Positions 55,432-63,639 of a DNA stretch of 64,000 nt are shown here, piece by piece. Origin of the DNA: Haloglycomyces albus DSM 45210 (GTDB taxonomy: Bacteria > Actinomycetota > Actinomycetes > Mycobacteriales > Micromonosporaceae); contig NZ_AZUQ01000001.1 in NCBI RefSeq assembly GCF_000527155.1, forward strand, positions 3,361,889-3,425,888, in the 5' to 3' direction. A program made the translations under genes and the position numbers. Numbering within the stretch: position 1 is the first letter of the stretch; each line of letters opens with the position of its first letter. Below the pieces are notes generated by a model. That model did not search any database. It saw only the letters and a program-made list of their open reading frames with translations, and was not told the origin of the DNA.

Positions 55432-57827
55432 CTGCTCTGCGGACACTGGCAACACTGCCTAACACTCAGGTGGCGGTGATATCCGGTCGAGCGCTTCGGG
55501 ATTTGGCGGCGTTGTCGCGTCTGCCGTCCGAGGTCCATTTGATCGGTTCACACGGCTCTGAGTTTGATGTGGACTTTCCGAAACAACTCAGCGACGACGA
55601 CCAACGACGCCGGGAAAAACTGCTTGGAGAACTGCAGTCGGTCGCCGCTCGGTTCGACGGGGTGAGCCTTGAGGCGAAACCGGCGGGGGCGGCTCTGCAC
55701 ACGCGCGAGGCGAACGACTCCGACGCCGAGGATGCCACGTCAGCGGTACTTGAGGGACCCGCGTCCTGGCCGGGAGTCCAGACGACGACGGGAAAAGCAG
55801 TGGTTGACCTGTCGGTGGTGGCCACCCATAAAGGTGACGCGTTGGAACAGTTGCGCCACCAGTTCGGTGCTTCCGCGGTACTGTACATCGGCGATGACGT
55901 TACCGACGAGAACGCCTTCGGTGCCCTTCACGGTCCGGACGTCGGCGTCAAGGTCGGTGAGGGCGATACCAAGGCGAGCTGGCGGGTGTCCGACCCTACT
56001 GCGGTCTCGGAGCTGCTGGCGGAAATGACCGACGTGCGGGCCCGCTGGCTCCGTGGAGAATCGTCTACTCAGATCGAGCGCCATTCCATGCTGGCGGACG
56101 GTGCCAATCACGCGCTGGTCACCCCGGACGCTCGCATCACGTGGCTGTGCCACCCACGTCCGGATTCGGGTGCATTGTTCGCGTACCTCTTGGGAGGTGA
56201 GCCCGCCGGTCACTTTACTGTGCAACCGGTGGAAAAGGGTCTGCCTCTGGGACAGCGTTATCGGGCCGGAACCATGAGCGTGGAAACCCGATGGCCTGGG
56301 GTGACGGTCACCGATTGGATGGATTCCACCCCACGGCGGCGGGGTGATTTCAACGCCACCGTTCTCATCCGTGAAGTCACCGGTTCGGCTCCGGTGGAAC
56401 TGGTTTTTTCTCCGCGTCCGGAGTTCGGGCAAATCGCCGTGCAGCTGCAGCCGGTCGGTGACGGGCTCATGGTTTTGGGCGGTAATGAACCTCTGGTCTT
56501 GCGTTCCCCCGATGTGGACTGGACGATCGAGCGGGACGGCGCACACTGTGTGGCCACCGCGGAGGTGGACCTCTCCCGGATCAACGGCCCCTTGGTTCTC
56601 GAATTGCGCTGCGGGGTCGACGACCTCACCGAGTGGCCGACTCCGGTGAAGGTACGACGGCGTACTACCGAGGCGGCGTGGCGCAATTGGTCGGATTCGC
56701 TCAAGCTGGGCCACGTGGAGACCGACATGGTACGCCGTTCGGCACTGACTCTCCGGGCACTGTGCCACCAACCGACCGGCGCGATCTTGGCGGCGGCGAC
56801 GACGTCGTTGCCCGAAGATCTGGGTGGAGTTCGCAATTGGGATTATCGCTTCTGTTGGATTCGCGATGCGGCCCTGTCGGCACAGGCCTTGGTCGATTTG
56901 GGCAGTCTGCAGGAGGCTGAACAGTTTTTTGACTGGATAGCCGGGGTGCTGGATCGAACCGACGGAAAGCCGGAACGGCTTGCGCCGCTGTACGATGTGG
57001 AGGGAATCGCTCCGGGGCCCGAGGCGGTCATTCCCACGTTGCCCGGTTACGCGGGTTCCCGACCGGTGCGGGTTTCCAACGCTGCCAACCGGCAGGTCCA
57101 GTTGGACGTGTTCGGTCCGGTCGCCGCACTCATCGAGTCCGTCGCGCATCGTCGCGGCCACCTGTCGGAGTTCGAACAGAAGATCATTTGGCAGATGGTC
57201 GGAGCGGTTGAAAAACGCTGGCACGAACCCGACCACGGGATTTGGGAGGAGCGGCAGGCTCCCCGTCATCACGTCTACTCCAAGGTGATGTGTTGGCAGA
57301 CCATCGATCGGGCGATCAAGCTCTCCGAACAGTTCGGCATGGAGGCCGGTGACGATTGGCGTGAACTCCGCAAGACCATCGCCGACAACGTTCTTGATCT
57401 CGGCTGGAACGATCGCATCGGTGCCTATACGGCGGCGTACGGTTCCGACGACCTGGACGCCGCTTCGCTGTGGATCGGCCTGTCGGGTCTCCTTCCGGCA
57501 GATGATGAGCGCTATTTGAAAACGGTGCTCGCCATTGAAGCGGCATTGCGGCAGGGACCGACGGTATATCGCTATGTCAAGGACGACGGCCTTCCCGGTG
57601 AGGAGGGGGGTTTCACCCTGTGCGCGTCGTGGCTGGCGGAGGCGTTCGTACAGCTGGGTCGTCGGGTCGACGCTGAAGAGCTCTTCGATCAGATCATCGC
57701 TTCGGCGGGGCCGACCGGTCTGTTGTCGGAGGAGTGGGATCCCATTGCCGAACACGGCTTGGGTAACCACCCTCAAGCGTATTCACATCTTGGCCTGATT
57801 CGCGTCGCACAATTGTTGGAAAAATGA
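55266..57827 (+). CDS. otsB: Trehalose-6-phosphate phosphatase fused to a GH15 trehalase-like domain
   Basis: 853 residues from ATG 55266 (TTGGAG upstream). Residues about 1-255 are a HAD-type trehalose-phosphatase: nucleophile Asp33 and Asp35 in [18 protein letters not shown], and GDDVTDENAF as the last motif. From about 265 a GH15 glucoamylase/trehalase-like domain follows: RHSMLADGANHALVTPDARI, a beta-sandwich, then an (alpha/alpha)6 barrel with NWDYRFCWIRDAALSAQAL and the end block EEWDPIAEHGLGNHPQAYSH. The same polypeptide could therefore make trehalose and, if active, cut it to glucose. Actinobacterial GH15 proteins include known trehalases, but other alpha-glucosides cannot be excluded. 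Confidence 0.9.
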   Translation: MSESQQSASTAPDSLQDALKHIGRVPTLLIACDYDGTLAPIVTDPSKAKPVLESVTALRTLATLPNTQVAVISGRALRDLAALSRLPSEVHLIGSHGSEFDVDFPKQLSDDDQRRREKLLGELQSVAARFDGVSLEAKPAGAALHTREANDSDAEDATSAVLEGPASWPGVQTTTGKAVVDLSVVATHKGDALEQLRHQFGASAVLYIGDDVTDENAFGALHGPDVGVKVGEGDTKASWRVSDPTAVSELLAEMTDVRARWLRGESSTQIERHSMLADGANHALVTPDARITWLCHPRPDSGALFAYLLGGEPAGHFTVQPVEKGLPLGQRYRAGTMSVETRWPGVTVTDWMDSTPRRRGDFNATVLIREVTGSAPVELVFSPRPEFGQIAVQLQPVGDGLMVLGGNEPLVLRSPDVDWTIERDGAHCVATAEVDLSRINGPLVLELRCGVDDLTEWPTPVKVRRRTTEAAWRNWSDSLKLGHVETDMVRRSALTLRALCHQPTGAILAAATTSLPEDLGGVRNWDYRFCWIRDAALSAQALVDLGSLQEAEQFFDWIAGVLDRTDGKPERLAPLYDVEGIAPGPEAVIPTLPGYAGSRPVRVSNAANRQVQLDVFGPVAALIESVAHRRGHLSEFEQKIIWQMVGAVEKRWHEPDHGIWEERQAPRHHVYSKVMCWQTIDRAIKLSEQFGMEAGDDWRELRKTIADNVLDLGWNDRIGAYTAAYGSDDLDAASLWIGLSGLLPADDERYLKTVLAIEAALRQGPTVYRYVKDDGLPGEEGGFTLCASWLAEAFVQLGRRVDAEELFDQIIASAGPTGLLSEEWDPIAEHGLGNHPQAYSHLGLIRVAQLLEK

Positions 57828-57848
57828 ATTAACCGTCCGCATGAGACA

Positions 57849-57892
57849 CAGCACAGGGGTGTTCGTACAATTGTACGAACACCCCTGTGCTG
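57849..57892 (+). terminator. 44-bp perfect palindrome after otsB
   Basis: 22-bp arms (57849-57870 and 57871-57892) without a spacer, 22 nt after the otsB stop. A second small hairpin (GCGAGG/CCTCGC) follows at 57895-57914. It probably ends the otsAB transcript, though no U-tract follows. Confidence 0.55.
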
Positions 57893-58004
57893 AAGCGAGG
57901 CTTCGCCGCCTCGCACGGCTCACCGTCGGGAGGTGAGACGAAGTCTTATGTCACTCCGGTCTGAGGAACGTGGCTATGCGCGTTCGACGCCCGCCTCAAC
58001 CGTG

Positions 58005-58352
58005 TTACGCGGCAGCGGCCTCCTCGGCCTCACCGAATACGCCGGCCTCTTCCAAACCCTTGAGCGCGCCGTCCCAGTCGTGATCCGGGAATTCGGCGGA
58101 AAACGCCTTCAGCTCGGCTTTGATCTTGTCACCGTGCCCGGCCTCGACCTGGGTCTTAACGGCTTCATGGAAAGCGTCGCTGCCGACTTCCAGGTGCAAG
58201 GTCTGTCCGTCGGTCATCTTACGGAGGTAGACGTGCTTACCCTGGTTCAATGGGATGAGGTACTTAAATTCACCAAGTACGCTCAGTCCACCACCTTTTG
58301 CTTGACCCGCCTTAACAGATGCACGCGCAGTCTTGGACGTGTTTGCGGCCAC
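58005..58352 (-). CDS. Uncharacterised small soluble protein
   Basis: 115 residues from a GTG at 58352, chosen because GGGGTGA lies 5 nt upstream; a TTG at 58370 and a GTG at 58361 are also in frame. The N-terminus is basic (TSKTARASVKAGQAKGGG). The middle is a small beta domain (FKYLIPLNQGKHVYLRKM) and the C-terminus an acidic helix ending in an Ala/Glu tail. I recognise no family. The basic tail could bind nucleic acid, but this is only a guess. It stands alone between otsB and DUF3145. Confidence 0.6.
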   Translation of the reverse strand: MAANTSKTARASVKAGQAKGGGLSVLGEFKYLIPLNQGKHVYLRKMTDGQTLHLEVGSDAFHEAVKTQVEAGHGDKIKAELKAFSAEFPDHDWDGALKGLEEAGVFGEAEEAAAA

Positions 58353-58862
58353 GTCTGTCACCCCAATCAAAAAATCAGTGAATCAATGTATCGCCGGAAG
58401 ATTGTTTGAACTCTTCACACACGGAAGCATATTGTGGCAAGCTACCTGCCAACCATCACCCACTCACGAGGAGCCGGCGCTCAGCAATTGTATCTCAAGC
58501 CCACATCACACAACGAGAGAGCCTTTCCGGAATATTCCCATCGCCACCAGCACATGAGGTCAATGCCACCCTGAAATACACATCTTGATGTCAATCAATG
58601 AAAAAAATCGGACTTTAAAGCAGTTTTGCTCTGGCGCTGCCGACGATAAACTGTCAAGATGTAGTGGGATGGATTATCAACCCATGTTCCGTACTCCCCG
58701 GAAAATGCTCACGAGTTCCGGCCGGCGCCAATTAATGACGCAAACCGGCGCGCCACAACAGGCACGGTTATCGGGTACGCTCGCGTTGATGCCAACCACG
58801 ACCCTACCTATAGTGATAATGAGAGCTTTAACACTCTACGGGCAGTCCTGAGGAGGTGCGTC

Positions 58863-59357
58863 ATGTCAACTCGCGGAGTCATCTACATTCACTCCAGCCC
58901 AGCAGCCGTGTGTCCACACGTCGAGTGGGCGATCGGACGTGTCCTCGGAGTGTCCAGCGTCAAGCTGGGTTGGAGTCGCCAGCCCGTCGATCCCGATACC
59001 ATGCGTGCCGAAAGGTCCTGGATGGCCGCGCCCGGCGTCGGAGTGGAGTTGGCCTCCGCCCTGGCACAATGGCCCATGCTGCGATTCGAAATCACCGAAC
59101 AGCCCAGCACCGGACGCGACGGCGAGCGCATCATGCACCTCCCCGACCGAGGAATCTACCGTGCGGCCATGAGTGCCGACGGATCGATCATGATCGCCGA
59201 GGATCGCATTCGTGCCCTCATGGCTACGACGACGAATGGGGAGTCCTTGCGCAGCGGATTGGACCAGCTCCTCGGCATGGAATGGGAGCAGGAACTCGCG
59301 CCCTACCGCAATTCCGGTCGCTCCCAAGAGCAGTCGTGGCTCGCTCAGGTGAGCTGA
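58863..59357 (+). CDS. DUF3145 protein
   Basis: 164 residues, with GAGGAGG before the ATG. The sequence matches the actinobacterial DUF3145 family throughout (RGVIYIHSSPAAVCPHVEWA at the start, MLRFEITEQPS, GLDQLLGMEWEQELAPYRN near the end). Members are cytosolic and highly conserved in the phylum, but have no assigned activity. A bidirectional terminator separates it from the convergent NSS transporter. About 510 bp upstream show no gene. Confidence 0.85.
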   Translation: MSTRGVIYIHSSPAAVCPHVEWAIGRVLGVSSVKLGWSRQPVDPDTMRAERSWMAAPGVGVELASALAQWPMLRFEITEQPSTGRDGERIMHLPDRGIYRAAMSADGSIMIAEDRIRALMATTTNGESLRSGLDQLLGMEWEQELAPYRNSGRSQEQSWLAQVS

Positions 59358-59384
59358 ACCGACACGCCTCCAGTAGCTTTCAAC

Positions 59385-59418
59385 GTTTTGGGACGCCCGT
59401 AGAAGGACGTCCCAAAAC
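59385..59418. terminator. Bidirectional terminator between DUF3145 and NSS transporter 2
   Basis: Perfect 11-bp arms GTTTTGGGACG (59385-59395) and its complement (59408-59418), 12-nt loop. The T/A-rich outer ends serve both directions. Confidence 0.8.
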
Positions 59419-59423
59419 CGCGT

Positions 59424-60968
59424 CTATCGGCTCGGTGTGTTTTCTTCGCTTTCCTCGTCCATCCGATGTGGGGTGGCGCGGTGGCGCATGACCATACCCA
59501 TGACGACCCCGAACAGGATGCTGCAGCCGCCGATCACCCAGGTAACCACAACCTGGGTGGGACTCAGGTTAGCGTCTTCGGCTACGCCGCGGAACGTGTC
59601 CACCTGCTGCGGGATGTGTTGGAACAGCAGGATGTAGCTGAGAAGCACCGCGGTCAATCCCAAACAGGCGTACCAGAACCATCCGATGCGGAAAACCGAG
59701 GTGCGGTTGGCGTTGTCGGCCAAGGCCTTGATCTTGCCGCTAACAAACGCGGTAATGATCGTGGCCAGCCCGGCGGCCGTGAGCCCGTAGGTGGTGACCG
59801 CTCCATCGACCGCGTCCAAAATGATGGGCCCGTTGGAGGTGGGGTAGATGGCGATCGAAACCAGTGCCATCGGGATACCAATGAACAGTACCGATTTGCT
59901 CCGACTCCAGTTGAAGCGGTCCTGGAAGGCCGCCAGGGGCACGATGAGCATGGAGATCAGCGAGGATATTCCCGCGACGACCAGGGACCCGAAGAACAGC
60001 AGCCCCATGACCTCGGTGGCCGGCATTTCGTTCAGGATGGCGGGGAAGGTCACGAAGGCTAGTGCCCCACCGTCGATGGGTGCTTCGTCGCTGATGACGT
60101 TGCCACCGGACTCGGCGGCCATGAATCCCAGTACCGAAAACACCCCGATACCGGCGAGCAGTTCGAAGGAAGCGTTGGCGAACCCGGCGGTGACGGCGGT
60201 GGTGGTGATTTCGGCGTTCCGACGGAGGTAGGAGGCATAGGCGATCATGGTGCCCATACCGATGGACAGAGAGAAGAAGACTTGTCCGTATGCGGATACC
60301 CAGATGCTCGCGTCGGTGAGCTTGTCCCACTGCGGAGTGAAAAACGTGGCCAATCCGTCGGTCGCTCCGTCGAGGGTAACGGACCGAACAACCAGAGCGC
60401 CGAACAGCAACAAAAGAATCGGGATACAGATTCTGTTGGCCAGTTCGACGCCTTTGCGAATTCCGCGCCACATAATAAACAATGCGACGGCCCATACGCC
60501 GATCAACGCAACCAGAATTGTTCCGTTGTATTGTCCGAATTGGGCGATATCATCTCCTGCTTGGAGAAATTCCTCCCCAAAGAAAACACCGGGTTCGTCC
60601 GCCCATTGGCTAGTGGTGGAAAATCCGACATAACTCACTGCCCAGGACAAAATCAATGCATAGAAAGTGGCCAGAAGAATCGCCACGGCCACCTGCCACC
60701 ATGCGATCCCTTCGGCTTTGGGGTTCAGCGCGCGAAAGGCAACCGGGCCGGCCCCCTGGGCTCGCCGCCCGATGGTGTATTCCAAAATCAGCAGCGGAAT
60801 ACCCGCTGTCAAGAGGGCTATCAGCCACGGCAAGAGGAAGGCGCCACCTCCGCCTTCATAGGCCTCCCCGGGGAAACGCCAGATGTTCCCCAGCCCGATG
60901 GCAGACCCGACGGCGGCCAAGAGGAACCCCATTCGGGTTCCCCAGTTTTCGCGTGAGGTTTCGGTCAT
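59424..60968 (-). CDS. NSS-family sodium-dependent transporter, paralog 2
   Basis: 514 residues from ATG 60968, with GGAG upstream. The N-terminus (SRENWGTRMGFLLAAVGSAI, NIWRFPGEAYEGGGGAFLLP) and the helix layout match transporter 1 at 43638. Compared with it there is no MetS-type small gene downstream; the next element is the terminator at 59385-59418. Instead a 54-codon ORF is coupled upstream (ATGA overlap). Substrates are probably amino acids, possibly differing from those of transporter 1. Both genes share the leader at 43538/61133, so they are likely controlled together. Confidence 0.9.
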   Translation of the reverse strand: MTETSRENWGTRMGFLLAAVGSAIGLGNIWRFPGEAYEGGGGAFLLPWLIALLTAGIPLLILEYTIGRRAQGAGPVAFRALNPKAEGIAWWQVAVAILLATFYALILSWAVSYVGFSTTSQWADEPGVFFGEEFLQAGDDIAQFGQYNGTILVALIGVWAVALFIMWRGIRKGVELANRICIPILLLLFGALVVRSVTLDGATDGLATFFTPQWDKLTDASIWVSAYGQVFFSLSIGMGTMIAYASYLRRNAEITTTAVTAGFANASFELLAGIGVFSVLGFMAAESGGNVISDEAPIDGGALAFVTFPAILNEMPATEVMGLLFFGSLVVAGISSLISMLIVPLAAFQDRFNWSRSKSVLFIGIPMALVSIAIYPTSNGPIILDAVDGAVTTYGLTAAGLATIITAFVSGKIKALADNANRTSVFRIGWFWYACLGLTAVLLSYILLFQHIPQQVDTFRGVAEDANLSPTQVVVTWVIGGCSILFGVVMGMVMRHRATPHRMDEESEENTPSR

Positions 60969-61129
60969 GTTGTCGTCTCCGTTTCGGGGAAGCATGGTCG
61001 GTTCGGGTCGAACGGTTCTTCGTACGCCCACCTGTATCGACTAGCGATCCTATGTCCGTCGTCGTTTGGGGACGCCAAACGACGTACTTCGGCCGATAGG
61101 GTTTCATACGACCGACGGTGATAGTTCAT
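60965..61129 (-). CDS. 54-codon ORF coupled to NSS transporter 2
   Basis: Starts at the ATG that stands where transporter 1 starts relative to the shared leader (GGAG 9 nt upstream) and stops at TGA overlapping the transporter ATG (ATGA). The peptide is hydrophilic, Arg- and Pro-rich (NYHRRSYETLSAEVRRLASP at the start), with no membrane helix. It could be a regulatory upstream ORF or a real small protein. Its start context and the 4-nt coupling are the only support; composition may also arise from non-coding DNA. Confidence 0.45.
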   Translation of the reverse strand: MNYHRRSYETLSAEVRRLASPNDDGHRIASRYRWAYEEPFDPNRPCFPETETTT

Positions 61130-61132
61130 ATT

Positions 61133-61231
61133 GAATTACTCCAGTCACGTACTGTGAGGGCACTCACAATTATTTTTACGGTACTGGAGCCTCATCGCAC
61201 CGCACAAGTAGTTGTTATCGATGCGTTATCG
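61133..61231 (-). promoter_or_regulatory. Conserved leader of NSS transporter 2
   Basis: Counterpart of 43538-43634: shares the CGATAAC repeats (61214-61231), TACTTGTGC, CCAGTAC, GTGAG-TGCC-CTCAC (61154-61167) and the TGACTGGAGTAATTC ribosome site. The alternative-hairpin loop differs (AGTAC here, TGTAT in copy 1) while its stem is kept. Confidence 0.65.
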
Positions 61232-61401
61232 ATGATCGATAATACGAGATTCAACACGCCACGAGTCGTCCTTGACCCGGGAGCGCAGCGAACAGGAAGC
61301 GTCGACCCCTCAGGATAACCGCCGACATGGTGCATATCCGCTGTGCTTGCCCGTATTTCCCAGTAGTTGAGACAGATGTCGACGCTACATAACGTCCAGA
61401 C

Positions 61402-61447
61402 GCGTTGTGGGGCGAGGCGCCCCTCCGGCAACCTCGCCCCACAACGC
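61402..61447 (-). terminator. Hairpin terminator after the DsbA-like gene
   Basis: Perfect 16-bp arms (61402-61417 and 61432-61447), 14-nt loop, 33 nt past the stop at 61480. Confidence 0.7.
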
Positions 61448-61479
61448 TGAAAGCAGGAGTTATAGATTCCCCTGAGTAT

Positions 61480-62109
61480 CTACGAATCGGCTACGTTCGG
61501 GGGCACGTCCCGAGTCCGCTTCAATTCGAAGAACTCCGGCATCGTTCCGGCCACACTGACCCCGTCCCAGAGCTCACCGGCACGCTCACCTCGTACGACC
61601 TCGGAAAGGACCGGCCCGAAGAAACCGCGCTCCACTCCGTCGGTGTTGACCATGGCGATGACCGGCGTTCCTACGTCGTTCCCGACCAGACGCATCGCAC
61701 CGTCATGCGACTCCTGCAATCGCTCGTCATGATCCTCGACGTAGGCCTCCTGCGCCAGATCTGCGGGAAGCTCCGCGTCGCGCAGGGCAGCCGGAATATA
61801 CGTCTCCGCATCCTTCTCACCTTGACGATGAATGTATTCGCCCATCGCCCCGTACAGACGCCCCACGGCGGCATTGTCGTATTTCTGTGCCACGGCGGTA
61901 GCGAGCCGAACGCCGGGGCGCGTCTTCGGCAGCATGTCCCGATATTCCTCGGGCAGTTCGTCCAGCCGGTCCTTGTTCAACAGGTACAGGCTCATGACGC
62001 GCCATTCGATGTCGATGTCGCGGACGGCGGCGGCCTCCAACAGCCAACGTGAAGTGATCCAGGCGAACGGGCAGGCGGGATCAAAGTAGAAACGTACTTT
62101 TTGTGTCAT
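61480..62109 (-). CDS. DsbA-family oxidoreductase, mycothiol-dependent nitroreductase-like
   Basis: 209 residues with the thioredoxin/DsbA layout and strong resemblance to mycobacterial Rv2466c (ITSRWLLEAAAVRDI, HDGAMRLVGNDVGTPVIAM, FFGPVLSEVVRGERAGELWD, FFELKRTRDVPP). Rv2466c is a mycothiol-linked reductase with a CPWC site. Here the site reads CPFA (Cys13, Ala16), so the resolving Cys is missing and it would work as a monothiol enzyme, resolved by mycothiol if it is active. It is cytosolic: no signal peptide. Confidence 0.88.
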   Translation of the reverse strand: MTQKVRFYFDPACPFAWITSRWLLEAAAVRDIDIEWRVMSLYLLNKDRLDELPEEYRDMLPKTRPGVRLATAVAQKYDNAAVGRLYGAMGEYIHRQGEKDAETYIPAALRDAELPADLAQEAYVEDHDERLQESHDGAMRLVGNDVGTPVIAMVNTDGVERGFFGPVLSEVVRGERAGELWDGVSVAGTMPEFFELKRTRDVPPNVADS

Positions 62110-62191
62110 GATCCGAGATTAGGCTACTCGTCGGACATTGCCCACTGCGCGCTCGGTAACCAGATACTCCACGATGCCTGCAGCTAAGCGG

Positions 62192-63067
62192 TCACTGCGG
62201 GACGACGAAGTCCGTCTTAAGGCGATTCCCCTGATCACGACCCACCGCTAGCAGAGCCTTATGTGAATCGAGTACCGCATACGGCCCCGCCACCCCTCGC
62301 GGGGCGACGGCCTGGCCGTATCCGATTTTGCGGCGCTCGGCATCGTCGACCGTCACCGTCGGCAGTAGCTCCGCCGCACTGTCGGACATCGACAGCACGG
62401 GCAGGGAGTCGAATTCCTTCAATTCCTCCAAGGTATGCGCGTCGCCCAGTTCGAACGGGCCTATCGACCGGCGACGTAGCGCGGTGAGATGCCCGCCGAC
62501 GCCCAACTCCTCCCCCACGTCACGGGCGATCGCCCGAACGTAGGTTCCCGAGGAACAGGTGACGGTAAGGTCCGCCTCGAGAAACTCGCCGCGACGAATA
62601 CGATGCACTTCCAGGGAGTGGATCGTGACGCGGCGCGATTTCAACCGCACCTCTTCGCCGTCTCTCACCCTCTGATAAGCACGTTTACCGTCGACCTTCA
62701 CGGCACTCACGGCTGAGGGAACCTGGTCGACCTCACCCACCAAACGTTCCAGTGCAGACCGGAGTCGAGTTTCAGTGACGTCGGAGACCGGCGCGGTCGA
62801 AACGACGTCTCCCTCCGCGTCGTCGGTGGTGGTCGCCTGTCCGAGCCGGACGGTTGCCACATAGGTCTTCGACGAACCCGACACATAGGTCAGCAACTTG
62901 GTGGCCTTACCTATGGCGATGACCAACAATCCTGTCGCCATGGGGTCGAGGGTGCCGCCATGTCCCACCTTCTTGGTGCCCGCGATGCGTCTCATGGCGG
63001 CCACCACTCCGTGCGAGGTCGTGCCCTGAGGTTTGTCAATTAGTACGAAACCGGCTTGATCTGTCAC
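62192..63067 (-). CDS. truB: tRNA pseudouridine(55) synthase
   Basis: About 291 residues. The TruB catalytic block GGTLDPMATGLLVIA carries the nucleophilic Asp at about residue 41, with KPQGTTSHGVV near the start, KTYVATVRLG, and SSGTYVRAIARD. It forms Psi55 in the T loop of most tRNAs. In-frame starts TTG 63076, GTG 63073 and GTG 63067 are all possible; 63067 is preferred because it lies 8 nt after a TAAGCT box and leaves the family sequence intact. A 39-codon ORF lies just upstream in the same direction. Confidence 0.92.
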   Translation of the reverse strand: MTDQAGFVLIDKPQGTTSHGVVAAMRRIAGTKKVGHGGTLDPMATGLLVIAIGKATKLLTYVSGSSKTYVATVRLGQATTTDDAEGDVVSTAPVSDVTETRLRSALERLVGEVDQVPSAVSAVKVDGKRAYQRVRDGEEVRLKSRRVTIHSLEVHRIRRGEFLEADLTVTCSSGTYVRAIARDVGEELGVGGHLTALRRRSIGPFELGDAHTLEELKEFDSLPVLSMSDSAAELLPTVTVDDAERRKIGYGQAVAPRGVAGPYAVLDSHKALLAVGRDQGNRLKTDFVVPQ

Positions 63068-63075
63068 GGACACCA

Positions 63076-63081
63076 AGCTTA
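63076..63081 (-). promoter_or_regulatory. -10-like box before truB
   Basis: TAAGCT, 8 nt, then GTG 63067. It suggests a near-leaderless transcript, but the upstream 39-codon ORF could instead provide the transcript. Confidence 0.3.
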
Positions 63082-63108
63082 CAGGTGCCGTGACAGAGCC
63101 TTATACCA

Positions 63109-63228
63109 CTATTGATGCCGTTCCAGTGACTCTTGCAGCGCTCGCCGCAACTCGTCGGCGGAATCGCCGCGCGAGTCGGTCGTCGTGCTGTGTGAACGAG
63201 ATTTCTGGGACGTGTCTTCGTAACGCAT
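63109..63228 (-). CDS. Possible 39-residue small protein upstream of truB
   Basis: ATG 63228 preceded by AAGGA at 8 nt, stop at 63109, ending about 40 nt before truB. The peptide is hydrophilic with a polar N-terminus (MRYEDTSQKSRSHSTTTDSR) and a probable amphipathic helix at the C-terminus (ADELRRALQESLERHQ). No known family is recognised. The ribosome site, tight spacing and ordered C-terminal helix make it plausible, but shortness leaves doubt. Confidence 0.4.
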   Translation of the reverse strand: MRYEDTSQKSRSHSTTTDSRGDSADELRRALQESLERHQ

Positions 63229-63325
63229 TTCGGTTCCTTCGATCGGTTCGATCGCTGCTCATGCCGAAAAACAGGGCAGGCAGCGCAGATGTGCACAATG
63301 AAATAGAATTCCCAAAACGGACTCG

Positions 63326-63341
63326 GAAGACGATCGTCTTC
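63326..63341. promoter_or_regulatory. Palindrome upstream of the small ORF and truB
   Basis: GAAGACGATCGTCTTC, perfect 16 bp, about 100 bp before the 39-codon ORF. It is operator-like; not the usual actinobacterial LexA box. The remainder of 63229-63639 shows no gene. Confidence 0.3.
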
Positions 63342-63639
63342 TGATATTGAGCTGAATGAGGTGGGAAGCCGCGTCGTCCATGTATACGACCGACAACGGC
63401 GGGCCTGGTTATGGCCTAAATACCTCAGCGCACGCGAACTGATCGAAGTCACGCACGTCGCAAAGCCAATTGGGATCAACCGGCCAATCGGTGATTACTC
63501 CGCGACGAGGTGCCGGTAGGGTGGAAACCCGTCGCGGCAAGCAAGAATTTTGTCGTTCCGCATGGCTCAAATCCTAACGGTCGTTAAGCCACTCTGAGAC
63601 AAGTTTCCCGAAAAGTGAGAAGAAAAAGTTGAACGAACG

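Noticed and set aside
58371-58862. Possible small genes in the spacer before DUF3145
   Set aside because: Short frames only, none with both a ribosome site and ordered composition; treated as non-coding.
63036-63479. 147-codon minus-strand frame upstream of truB
   Set aside because: Cys/Arg-rich shadow-like composition; the 39-codon ORF in another frame fits better.
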